Shown piece after piece: positions 23,393 to 34,171 of a stretch of 64,000 bases of DNA; position 1 is the first letter of the stretch, and each line of letters begins with the position of its first letter. The notes below the pieces were generated by a model. The model was not told the origin of the DNA and did no database searches. It worked only from the letters and a program-made list of their open reading frames with translations. Both the position numbers and the translations under genes were made by a program. Source of the DNA: Marasmius tenuissimus (Eukaryota; Basidiomycota; Agaricomycetes; Agaricales; Marasmiaceae). The stretch spans positions 4,464,001 to 4,528,000 of the forward strand of contig JAQOTA010000053.1 in assembly GCA_029532415.1 (NCBI GenBank), given 5' to 3'.

Positions 23393-23479
23393 AGATCATT
23401 TAGTCTAATGGTAATATTGGGTAACACCATTTTGGTGCATTGTGAGCGTGAGGTCCAGAGTTCAATTCCCAGGAGTGCC
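23393..23479 (+). other. tRNA-Pro-like sequence antisense in copia 3' region
   Basis: It carries a perfect A-box (TAGTCTAATGG, 23401-23411) and a B-box (GTTCAATTCC, near 23460) at tRNA-like spacing. The central TTTTGGTG would give a TGG anticodon, and the overall wording resembles tRNA-Pro. The acceptor and T stems do not pair well, so it is probably a decayed tRNA or tRNA-derived sequence rather than a working gene. It lies on the strand opposite gag-pol, between the stop codon and the polypurine tract. Confidence 0.4.
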
Positions 23480-23607
23480 AAAAGGTAAAAATAGAATTAT
23501 GATGTCATTAAGTTGCGCAAAAGTTGGAAATCTTCGCAGCCTAACTACGTCATAGTAGTGTGTGCAGGCCAAAAATTCAGCCCACAAAAACGTCCTTTTG
23601 AGCATTT

Positions 23608-26600
23608 TTACTGAAAATGAAGGCCTAAAGCTTGTCTAAACTTCTCGAATTTGACCTTGGCTAGGTTCTTTGTTAAAAGATCTGCAGGTTGGTCTGCAGT
23701 GGGTGCATAGTAGATAAGAACGTCCTTCTCAGCAACTGCATTCCGAATAAAATGAAATCTAATATCAATGTGTTTCGTGCGCTTCTCAGAGACTTCGTTA
23801 CTACTGAGAAAGATAGCGCCTTGATTGTCGCTAACACAAGGTATTGATTGCATTGGATAGCCAATTTCTTCGAGTAGAGATTTCATCCACTTAATCTGAC
23901 GTGTACAATCAGAGAGAGCCATGTATTCAGCTTCTGTGGATGATAGTGCGACGGTCTTTTGTTTCTGGGATACCCAGCAAACAGGTGCACTTGCAAGCTT
24001 TATAAGATAACCAGTCTGTGATTTACGGTCATCAATATCAGTTGCCCAGTCTGAATCAGCGAAGGCCACGAGTCCTCCATCTGATTTACCATTGACGAGA
24101 TCGTATAAACGAGTGCCTACTAGGTATCGTACTATATGCAATGCCTTGTTCAGGTGCTCGCGACTTGGATTCACACTGAACTGAGACATCTTGATTACGG
24201 CAAAAGATATGTCTGGACATGTTCCCAACGCCAGATAGAGTAATGAGCCAATCACAGATTGATATCTTTGGCGAATAATGGGATCAACCGGTTCAGTATT
24301 CTTCACCGGGCTGTAACCACTAGGTAAAGGTGTGGCTGCAGACTTGGCATTTATCATTCCGAATCTGCAAATAATTTTATCGAGGTAGTCCTGCTGGTCT
24401 AAGACGATTGTGCGGTTCTTTCGATCGCGAGAAATTCGCATCCTCAGGAATTCGGTAGGCTCGCCTAAGTCTCTGCATTCCCATATCTTTTTGAACTCTT
24501 CCTTTAGGTGTATCATTAAGGCTTTATCGTTGCCCATGAATAAAGCATCGTCAACATAAACAACGGCAATAACAAGTTTGCCTTGTTTCCTGAAGACATA
24601 TACGCCAGCATCGGACAAGCATCTCTTGAATCCTAGACGTTTCATAGATTCAGTACACTGATGCCACCAAGCTCTTGAAGCTTGTTTCAGTCCGTATAAT
24701 GCTTTGCGCAACCTCCAAACCTTGCTGGAGTCCGTAACGAATCCTTCAGGTTGTTCCATATATATCTCCTCTTCTAAGGCACCGTATAAGAATGCGGTTT
24801 TAATGTCTAGCGCTGTGATTTCCCAGTCTTCAAGCGCTGCTAATGCCAATAGAAGTCGTACAGTTTCAAACCGTACTACAGGAGAGAACAATTCGTTAAA
24901 GTCTATCCCTTCCTTCTGCGAAAATCCTTTCGCTACAAGTCTGGCTTTAAATCTGCCATCTGACTTGACATCGAATACCCAACGAGATCAAATTGGTTTA
25001 CGGCTTTTGGGTCTAGGAACTTCCTCAAAGACATCTCTTTCCTTGAGTGATTGAAGTTCAAGTCTGCATGCTTTCTGCCATTTAGGGATCTCCTCTTTGG
25101 GACGTTTGAGGATGTCTTTATAAGACCATTCCCTAACTGTATCATAAGCGCTTGACTGCATCCCATGCAGGGCATGCGCTTGAGAAAGCAAATAATCCAT
25201 GTAATTAACTCCCCCTTCCTGAGCAAGAATAGAGACGTGTCCTTCTTCCCCTGTGTCCATATCCTCACCCTCATTTTCGTTGGGTGGAGGATCCATCTCC
25301 TCATCATGAGGAGCTGGAGGATTCTCGCTTTCTGGCACAGGAACCTGATTATTTGGTATTGTTTCAGGCTCATTCGTCGGATTAATCTGACTTTGCCAGT
25401 GAGCGTCGGACTCAATATCTCTTTCTACTTGTACAGGATGTCGGTTTCCGTAGACATTATTAGTTCTAAGTCTTTCTGGAAGGAGTCTAGTACGTGGAGG
25501 GTTCCTTCGTGGTGGAGGTGGAGGATATAAATTCTCCCACTCTCTTTGATGATCGCGGCGGAAACTGAATGGATTGTCATCAGTTTGTGTGTTTCCTTGA
25601 GTTGTATTGCGATTCAAATTAGAAGGACCGGCAGTACTTGGATCAGGGCCATACTGATTAGGTACATTACTGGGACCTTTCGGTGATCCAGGACCATCAG
25701 CAGGTGGCGGATGATTGTGCAAATCATCCATCGGACCGTGATCCGTATTGGGAGGAGGATCTCCCCCTGGCATATGACCGTCGTCATCAGGCGGAGGAAG
25801 ATCCAGATCAAATGGTGGGTGACCGTCGTCTTCACCATTGTGATCATGGCCGTCGAATGGGTATGAATTGAAGGGTACAGAACAGACTGGTTCGTTGGTA
25901 TTGTCGAATTCTATAGATCCGGGTTTTTCTTTTTGACATTTTGGAAACCAATTTTCGTCAAAGATGGCATGTGCAGCAACATAAATTGAGTTGTTGGTTG
26001 TTTGGAAAAAACGATAAGCTTTTGATCCCTTCTCGTAACCGATAAAGATCATGGCCTCGGATTTCGGAGCCAGCTTGTTTTTCCGTTTAGGTATTTGTGC
26101 GTAGGCACCACAGCCAAACGTTCTAAAATAGGAGACGTCAGGCTTTTTGCCTTCGTACAACTCAATTGGGGTTTTAAACTTCCTTGCGCAGATCGGAGTT
26201 CTGTTATATGTATGGACAGTGGTGAGAATTGCGAACTCCCACCAGCTTTCAGGGGCACAAGCATGAAAGCGCATTGCTTCAGAGTTTTCTCGCAGAGTGC
26301 GATTAAACCTTTCAGCGCGTCCATTTTGTTGGTGAATATGCGGAGCAGAAGTGTGAAATACCACTCCGTTATCAATGTACCATTGTTTTTGGGCGTTCGA
26401 TAGAAACTCCCCCCCTCGATCAAAGCGTAGCTTCTTAACCATTTTGCCTGTTTGGGTCTCGACTTCCTTTTTCCAGGCTTTAAGGTTTTGATCGGTATCA
26501 TCCTTGGCATACAACGGATATACCCAGCCATGAGACGACTTGTCGTCGATTATGGTAAGGGCAAACTTCTTCCGATGGTATGACAAAGTAGGGAATTCTA

Positions 26601-29600
26601 ACAAATCACAATGGACAAGCTCCAGAATCTCCGTAGCACGTTTGTCAGAAGCAGGATAGGGTTTGTTGTTCATTTTGCCTTTGGCGCAACCACGACAAAT
26701 CCCTTCCTTCAAAGGGAGAGCCTTTCCCTTTGGAAAACCCTTAACGTTATCTGCTAACTTCTTAATAACGTCTTTGTTGGCGTGACCAAGACGTCTATGC
26801 CATACAGAAAAATCTATGACAGCAAAAGACATGACAGATGCGAAGGAAGTTACTCCCATAAGTATCTTCGCATTCATCCATCGTAAGTTATCCTGGTCAT
26901 GGCTCGGATAAAAGCTCATGAGTAAGGAGTTGTCTTTTCTGTACCGGATCTGAGTCTCTGGATGGTTCCCGATGGTATAATATCCATCTCTTTGGAATTT
27001 ACCATCTGAAATAATGTGATGTGGGCTATTGGGTTGGTACAACACTGGAAACAATTTTGTGACCTTAGTCACTCCCTGACTGGTAGTGTGTTGGATGAGA
27101 ACAGTACCAGAGCCTCGGATTTGGATGTTGGCTGCATCGCCTGCTGAGGTTGTAATGACTAAAGGGTAGGCAAATTCCTGATAATCTGAGAAGTCGCTCA
27201 TGAATGGAGTCATGTGCATAGAAGCACCGCTATCAAGTAGCCAGGCTTCCTTCGTATTCTCAATATATGAATCACTCGCAATTAGGTTGCTGAAAGACAT
27301 GACATTTGTCTCAACAAATACAGAACTATTAATACAACATTCGGATCTACTTAATCCTAGAATGTGATGGTGGTATCGGTGGTGTCGATAGTTAGCGTTC
27401 TGTATCTCATGCTTATCAGCGAGTGACTCATTATCAGGAACTGAAGATACTTGCCAGTCTCCACGGTCATTACTCTCCTCCCATGCTTCAGGATCATCAA
27501 TACCGTTATCTCCGTACCAGTCTTCTCCGCCGTAAGAGTATCCAGAATCTCCATCACTTTCGTCATCAGCATCATGATTAAAGTCATCAGATGCACCTAT
27601 GACAGTGAAGTTGTCTCGGGTAAGGTCGAGAGGGCTAGGAGATCGGAGATCAATCACGGTTGAGGGGCGTAGTCCAGTATCTGCATCAGGGTCGTGAGAT
27701 ATGATACTGATGTTGCCAATATAGGTATTGGTGGCAATTGTACGCGGAACCGGATTGAGAGGGCGATGTAAGGTAGCTGGAGATTGAACTGGTTCTGCTC
27801 CCTCGTTATCTGTAGTGGTATTCCTCGGATCATTCTGAGCAACAACCCAGGGATCAACCTCGGCATGATCATTGTTGCCGAGAGGAGAAGCACCACGAAA
27901 GGACCGAGTGGGAGAGCATGGAATAGGGGGTGCAGAAACAGGTCGCATGATTGCCTGAGCGATAGCATGTGCGGTGGCGATAGTGTGGGAAATGAATACC
28001 CCCGGATCAATATCTGAAGGAGGAGGAAGTGGTGGCGAGTTGGAACGGTTAGGAACTTCAGCAGTTTGTGCCTGTGATGCTGAAAGGTCAATACAGGGCA
28101 CAGGGTGCATCCAGCCAGATAGAGTGGTTCGTCGGTCAAATTGATCACGAAGATTTAATCGAGGGACAAAGCGAACATTGCGTTTGTTGTTCTGCTTGTA
28201 ACCCCCCCTTTGACCTCGAACTGACTGGTTAGAAGCTGTTCCAAAAAGCCAATCTCCTTCTGTTCCTAGTTTGATGTGCGCTCCCCAGAAGACCGGGTTG
28301 TATACTTGGACTGGGATTGGAGTTCGGGTGTTGCGTATTCTGAAAACTTCAAGAACCGAAACACACTCAGGGTGTGCTTCGACGATCTTGACCCAGTTGG
28401 TGGTGTTGATTTCCAAAATAGCCTCCGATAGATGTTGAACATCCCAAGTCCAGAAGCGGGTCTGAGAAAAAGCGCGGACTGTGAGAATAGGTTCGCATAT
28501 ATTCTGCAGGTATAGTGCATGCCTCGGCGTGAGGTTATGGCAGGCACGGTGCAGAATTGGATAGACGACTACGCGAGTAGTGGTCCGGATCATGATGAAT
28601 ATAAACTCCGGACTGATGTTCCTACGCTTCACAATATCCATGATTTCCCGGTACCGCGTTTCGTCTTCCCAGTTACTAGTTGCACCTCTGAAAGGTACAT
28701 CAATTGGCAGTGGGAGTCTGATATCGCAAATAGTAGTGGGATACTGACTCCTGCGTAGCTCAGATCTTCCCATGTTTCGTACATTCTCTTGTGTGTATAG
28801 AATGAGAAACTGGGAGATAGATTGCTGATTTGCCGGTGTGTATGGGAAGTCACTAGGAGCGAAGGTCGGGAAGTAGATATCAGGAACAGATTCGGGAAGT
28901 GGAGGTGCCCATGGGGCATAGGGATCGTTTACATCATGAGGTGGCCATTGACTCGTCGTGGGAATAGGTGGCTGTTCAACAACTTCTCCTTCTTCGAACT
29001 CAGAAGATGAGTCAGAAGAGATCTCCATGTCGATCTCGTCAGTTTCAGAGAGAGTGACTAAAGAGGGCATGGAGGAGTGCTCGCTATCGGTATCAGTATC
29101 AATAGCGTCGAGAGGGTTTGTTGAGATGTTTGCCATATAAACCCGTAATGGAGCCATGAGTTCCTGGTCAAAGGTGGCACAAGCAAGGTTAGCAGAAAGG
29201 TGCCAACCGTTCTGCTTTCCTTGATTATTCTGCTTTTTCTTGCCAGCTTTTCCTTTTCCCTTGCCTTTTCCTTTCTGCGATTGTTGATTATGGTTACCCT
29301 GGTTATTATTATTCTGCTTTTGGTTATTATTACCATTACCAGAACGATTGTTATTCTTCCGGTTGTTGCTGCGGGAAGAATTCCCACCAGGTTGACGGTT
29401 CTGGCGGGACCAGGGTGGAGCAGTAGAAGGAATGAAACGATGAATGCCAGAAATTCTGGCGGCAAGAGCAGATTCATGAGCACCACGACGTCTGTTCCAC
29501 TCGTTTGTGATTAGTGCAATCAACTTGACTACCTTGAGATCCTCCTTCTTTTCCTGAATTATCTTCTGCTTTAGCATTTCCCATGGTCCAGTAGGAAGCT

Positions 29601-30279
29601 TAGCAATGACAATGAGGACAAAGAGGGACTCGGGAATATCAACACCCAGTACCTTAAGCTCCTTCCTCTTTTGGTCCATCTTGGTGATGACCGGGAGAGG
29701 ATTCTGATTGGAGAAGAAGGTGGCGTGGTGAAATTCCTCATAAATATTAAGTAGCCGGGCCGTATCTTCCTGCCCGAAGGCTTTCTGGAAGTTCTCGATT
29801 GTTTCCTTGATGTCATCAGTCATCAAGGACTCGAAGGCCTGATTAACCCGAGATTTAAAAACGCCAAGAGCCTTATTGTTGCGTGTATACCATTCTGCAT
29901 ACCCAGATGCAGAAGCAGCTGGCTTGGTTTCAGTAAGAACCTGAAAGATTCCCTGCTGCTGCAGATATGCCGTATACTTATAGAAAAAGGCATTCCAAAT
30001 GGCGCTGTCCTTTAACTCCGGGATTGTCATGATTGCACCAGATCCCGCCGGGAACGAATCGGCAGCAACGTTCGCATAAATAGGGTGATCCGGGTTTCCA
30101 AAGACAGGTATGGCAGCACCTCCTTGGGCATTAGTGATGTTGTAGGTATGGCCAGGAGGTTGGAAAGACCAGAAAGTGTCGGAATCAGTAAAGCCCGGAG
30201 GTGCCGGCTCAGTCCTTGGAGAAGAAGTAGCTTGAGGGCTACCGGTACGAGAATTGTGTTGAGAGGAGTTCTGAGACAT
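23608..30279 (-). pseudogene. copia gag-pol polyprotein with one in-frame TGA
   Basis: A single frame of 2,224 codons from ATG 30279, broken only by TGA at 24988-24990. Gag-like region (about residues 1-370) with an Asn/Gln/Lys-rich basic end (GKGKGKAGKKK) but no CCHC knuckle seen. Then about 630 residues of acidic, proline-rich, unrecognised sequence. Protease DSGAS (near 27.23 kb); integrase with HRRLGHAN...CRGCAKGK zinc motif and the D-D-E residues (HCDLLEF, DRGGEF, NGRAERFNR); reverse transcriptase with YVDD; RNase H with ADSDWA and STEAEYMAL. The TGA falls at the start of the RT region, just before SRWVFDVK. Everything except this stop appears intact, so activity could depend on stop readthrough or on other copies. 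In the host it makes cDNA copies in cytoplasmic particles. Confidence 0.9.
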
Positions 30280-31141
30280 ATTTCCTAATTGAACAGAAAT
30301 CTGCGAAAATCCCATGAGCATGATGAAAAAATAAAAGGAGAAAAATTGGGATTTCAACAGATGCCGCTAATAGGTCACAGGTCCCAACAGGTGCAGGGAT
30401 TGTTAATCTGGTTACGTAGAGTAACCTTTCCAGTGTGTGTCTGGTGTGTTTCCTTCTTGCTATCTGGTCTCAATCCCAGACTAGCGTTAAAGTCATCCAT
30501 ATGCCAAAGAAGGTTATTAATAGACCAGACCATGGGACCATAGGCAGCTACCTTTAGTAACGCTGGTGCCTGGTACAAAGATCTACTAATAACTTGGAAA
30601 CGAGTTCAGGGCATACAGGTTTTGGGATGTCCCGGTACATACTGAAAATGGCCATGCGATAATCTATAAGATGTATTGTAAAAACCCCAGTTGTTCGGCA
30701 CAATGGCCTACGCCATCATACAGACTAGTTTAGAAGCATAGTTGTATGACAGCTCAAAAGGTGCCACTCCAGCCGAAGCTGTACAGCCGTGGACCACCCC
30801 CAACAGTTAGATTTCTTCAGCATTGTGCCGTGGCAATTTATGGCCAGAGCATCAACCTGGGTTATTCAAGACCAAGACAGGTCCGACAAGTCAGAAGCAG
30901 GTCTGGTCCTGAGAGAAAATGAAGACCAAATCAGTATGTACAATCGTGCGTGCAACATGCATGTACAGGGACATTAAGTGGAACCAGAAAAGGTGGACTG
31001 CCTAATCCTACACCAGATAGCCCAACTCATCGCTAGAGACTCTATAGCCAATATGGGTATAGACATCCGCTAGGACGGTGGTGACACACGGAAAGTGTTT
31101 CAACTACTCCGATCATAACGTCGACCTGCCCGCCTGTTGCG

Positions 31142-31153
31142 GGGCCCATAACC
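31142..31153 (-). other. copia primer-binding site
   Basis: GGTTATGGGCCC on the minus strand, immediately after the 5' LTR. It is complementary (one G-U) to the anticodon arm of initiator tRNA-Met (GGGCTCATAACC), which suggests priming by a half-tRNA, as known for Drosophila copia. Confidence 0.65.
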
Positions 31154-31678
31154 TATTGAGCCAGCATAGTTAAATGCACAGTGAGATGAAACTAAAACCT
31201 CACATATTGACTATAAGAGAATTCTTGTGTTCTTGTAGATGCTTGCTAGAGGTGATAATCGAGTAGATTGTCCTTAAGCTTTGAGACGCAAAGTCTCCAG
31301 CTTTTATACAAGAGTCCTTGTCTATCTACAAGTCATAGAACATAGGTAAGTGAGAATATAGCATATGGTACATATTGCATATCAGTAAGCATAAGTGCTC
31401 GAAGAGCAGAGTGAGTAAGTAGGCATAGTCATACTAGCTTTCTATCTAAGTAATCTAGAGAGAAAGCTCAGTCAGCTTTGAACGCTATTGGGTGCAAAGC
31501 TGAACCTTGTTATAAACCATAGAGATAAGGTGTGAGTACTGACTAACTACAGAGTCTGTCTGAGTAAGTACAGGATCTTTCATACGAGTGCAAGTGTCAT
31601 AGTGAAAGAGTCTATAAATAATAGACGTGTAAACAACACGTCAATAAAGTGTATCACATGGTATTCACATGTTCAACA
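31154..31678 (-). repeat. copia 5' LTR
   Basis: 525-bp right copy of the LTR. The flanking CAACA (31679-31683) matches the left flank. It carries the element promoter, but I did not assign a TATA box. Confidence 0.95.
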
Positions 31679-32001
31679 CAACAGTTGCAATAGCTAGGTC
31701 AAATGATCAAGGCAAACTGGAATCAGTGGGTGGGGAGTGGACATATCCTACTTGAGTCTACAGGGTGGTGGGGAGAGATAAAATGGTGGTCAATGGCCCA
31801 GAAGCAAAGCAAGCTGACGGCACTCAGCCCAGGTGACTCTTACATCGTCATATTGATGTTATGCTGAGAATATATGTACTGTTAAACCTGCAATATACAG
31901 GCTGAATCTTGCTTGAGGCATAGTGAACTCAGCTGAGCCTGGTCAGGTATTGTAAATGGCAGGTAGATAGTTAACATAAACCAATTTTCTTAGTTAAATA
32001 A

Positions 32002-32088
32002 GGTCATATGGCCTAGTGGAAAAAAACGCGATCTCGGGCAGCTGCCTTACAAGGTCAGGGTGCGAGAGTTCGATTCCGGGGGTTCTCA
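32002..32088 (+). other. tRNA-like sequence inside TIR element
   Basis: A-box TGGCCTAGTGG (32009-32019) and B-box GAGTTCGATTCC (near 32066-32077). The T stem and acceptor stem pair poorly. Probably the tRNA-derived head of a SINE or a decayed tRNA; the identity cannot be assigned. Confidence 0.35.
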
Positions 32089-32267
32089 GTAAGTAGGTCG
32101 TCAGGGTCAGGGCTCTTACGATATGGCTTTTGCCTGCCTTATGAGGGGCTTGCCGCCGCCTCTTATGATAAGTCGCCGTTTATTGTAAGCGCTTGTATTG
32201 AATTTCATCTTGTCGAGCCTTACGGCCCTTATCAGGCCTCATCAAACCGATAAGATTTTTCCGACAT

Positions 32268-33905
32268 TTCCTGCCCGGACCTTTTTAATGTAATTATAGA
32301 CGGTACGACGGAGCTGGCGGATTGAAGGCTGTTGTTGATGTCCTTGAATGGACACTCTTAATTCAAGGTGATGAATCAGACGCACGAGTCCACTTCCTGA
32401 GAGCTTTCGAGTCATCATTGTCAACAGAGCGACACAGGTCTCTTCCTTTGTGGGGTGATCCATTTTGTCGTGATGAAAAAGCTGCCTTTGTGACGCGTGG
32501 CACCCAAGAGGGAGTCCGGTGGCCCCCCTCTCCAAGGTACATTTACCCGATGACAAGTGGTCCGTGATAAGGGACAAACTTTGATCCTTGGTTGTCCGGG
32601 ACGTGACGGCGATACCATGAGCCTGCGAAAAAGCGTGCAAAGCAGAAATCTTCATTTTATGCAGTGTGGCCACAGACTCCTCTAAAGAATAACTGGTTTC
32701 GTCAATCAAACGAGTGCGAAGAGTGAGTATGTGGTCCACGACGCCGGTACATTCAGGCATGCCGAGTGATTTGCATAGCGTAGAACGCTGGCTACCTTCG
32801 AAAGAGGGCATATATGTGAGTAGCGCATTGCATACAGCAAACTGAAGGTGAGCTTTGGACGAGTAGGAGGAAGCAAGATGTCCACATGCGCGAGATGTTT
32901 CTGCAGACCCAAAACACGAGCCTGATAAAATGTGTTGGGCAAGCGCTGCCTGGCATTCCGACAAATCGAGAGTATCCATGGGGACAAGATGATCATTCAA
33001 AATGACACGTAATGATGCAACATCGCGATTGAAAATATACTGGGAACAATTTTCATTAGATAGAAAGTCTGAGAGGGTGGGGTTCGCGAGTTTGGACAAT
33101 GCACGTTGAACGGAAGGACCAGCCTGCATAGAGCGGTATTCCAGCAGGCGAGCATAACCTCCAGTTGCAGGGCGGGTAAGGGAAGGACAAAGAAATGCAG
33201 GGATCGTGGCAGAAGCAGAGGAAGAACTTGGTGAATGTGAATGAAAAGAAGACGGCGACGATGTGGCTGCAAAGTGAGTGGGATATGCTGCGTTGTAAGA
33301 AGATGCTGCGGGTATTAAAGGGGGCTGCTTAGACACAGGTTGTGAATGGGTATGCTGCTCAAATGCTGCAGGTGGGCTAGAACCGCCGACGACATTTGTC
33401 ACCGGTGGGTGGGTCGGTAAGTATGTCCCTAAACACAATGAGCTCGGTAAATACCAGAAATTTAGGAAACTCACTCAAATGACGAGGAAGTGACGACGAG
33501 TGAGGTGTGGGCATTGGCAAGCCAGTAGAGTGGGCTTGTGCGACTGGAGAGATCATAAGTAAAATAAGGGGCGAGCTCTTTGCGCTCACCTAGGGCGACG
33601 AGCGGCACCGAGGGCGGGACAGACACAAGTATCTGTTCAATATTGATTGATGTGATTTGAGATACAGTCTTGAGCCAATCGCTACCCAGAACAACATCAT
33701 ATGTGTCTCCGTCAGACATTGGTATACGAGCAGGACGCAGACGTATGCGAGTGGCGGGAATTGACGATATAGGGAGCTCGATTCGATGATTGGGTTGGTT
33801 AACGAGTTCATTGCGATGAGTGGAGAGGAACACAGAAGAGACAGCTGAAAATGGCTGTGACGGGCTGATTGCGAGACGACAGAGGATACCGTTGACGGTA
33901 GCCAT
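32268..33905 (-). pseudogene. Helitron protein, N-terminal part with retropepsin-like motif
   Basis: ATG at 33905 follows a TATA box. Exon 1 (to about 33473) has the pattern LRPARIPMSDGDTYDVVLGS followed by DWLK, resembling the C-terminal half of a retropepsin fold. An intron starts with GTGAGT near 33473, but its acceptor is ambiguous. Exon 2 contains a Ser-rich linker, then a helical domain (KLANPTLSDFLSNENCSQYI, CQAALAQHILSGSCFGSAET) and ends with RQLRRTVYNYIKKVRAG. There the reading frame runs into the terminal repeat of the inserted element. From memory, Agaricomycete Helitron proteins carry this kind of N-terminal region. The frame continues at 21432 once the insertion is ignored. Broken by insertion; not functional as it stands. 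Confidence 0.65.
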
Positions 33906-33938
33906 GGTACGTGAAACTGGAAACGGGCGTCCACGTCT

Positions 33939-33945
33939 TTTATAA
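33939..33945 (-). promoter_or_regulatory. TATA box of the Helitron gene
   Basis: TATAAAA on the minus strand, 34 bp before the ATG at 33905. Confidence 0.5.
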
Positions 33946-34171
33946 ACGAAAGTGTCGACGACGGCCGCACGACGCTGAAAACAGGAAAAGAGATGGCGTG
34001 ATCAAAAGGAGAGGGACTCAGGGAGGAGGTCACGAGAAAGCATGATATAAGTGTGACTTTCACGTGTAGAGGGCCAATTTTGCTCGACCTCGTTTCAAAA
34101 AACGGCCTGGTCTAATTACTTACGTAATAAACCCTCTACTGTTTTACAGTAGCGGGAACACCATTCCCGAA

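Larger units (their letters stand above)
22819..31678 (-). mobile_element. Ty1/copia LTR retrotransposon, nearly intact
   Basis: 8,860 bp on the minus strand. Order 5' to 3': LTR (31678-31154), primer-binding site (31153-31142), one gag-pol frame (30279-23608), noncoding 3' region, polypurine tract (23354-23344), LTR (23343-22819). Five-bp target duplication CAACA at 22814-22818 and 31679-31683. Domain order protease-integrase-RT-RNase H is the copia order. LTR identity of 523/525 points to a very recent insertion. It sits inside the TIR element, which sits inside the Helitron. Confidence 0.95.
21433..32266. mobile_element. Non-autonomous TIR element inserted in the Helitron, itself split by copia
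   Basis: Both ends read TGTCGGAAAA inward (21433-21442 plus; 32257-32266 minus). Flanks are TT(T) on each side, and a 2-bp duplication restores the Helitron reading frame. Without the copia element the length is about 1,969 bp. No transposase frame is visible in it. Both ends carry several copies of a subterminal motif of the type CTTGTAAGG / CCGTAAGGCTC (for example 21451-21520 and 32120-32230). The superfamily is not identified. The right arm contains a tRNA-like stretch. Confidence 0.65.
15088..33905 (-). mobile_element. Helitron (coding extent), interrupted
   Basis: Coding extent of a fungal Helitron on the minus strand: N-terminal part 33905-32268, then the 10.8-kb nested insertion 32266-21433, then the Rep/helicase part 21432-15088. 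The true ends (5' TC, 3' hairpin plus CTRR) could not be recognised, so the element may extend on either side, perhaps including the 12284-14903 gene. Removing the insertion together with a 2-bp duplicate rejoins the two parts in one frame. Confidence 0.7.

Noticed and set aside
15376..24990. TGA read as an amino acid (recoding) in the mobile elements
   Set aside because: Host genes in the window use TGA as a normal stop (for example p24, GH95, D-box genes at 1471 and 9715), and CpG decay explains the pattern more simply.
34136..34152. Hairpin CTACTG...CAGTAG as a Helitron terminus
   Set aside because: A 3' Helitron hairpin should lie downstream of the helicase, at the low-coordinate side, and no CTRR follows in the right orientation. 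No TC 5' end could be fixed either.
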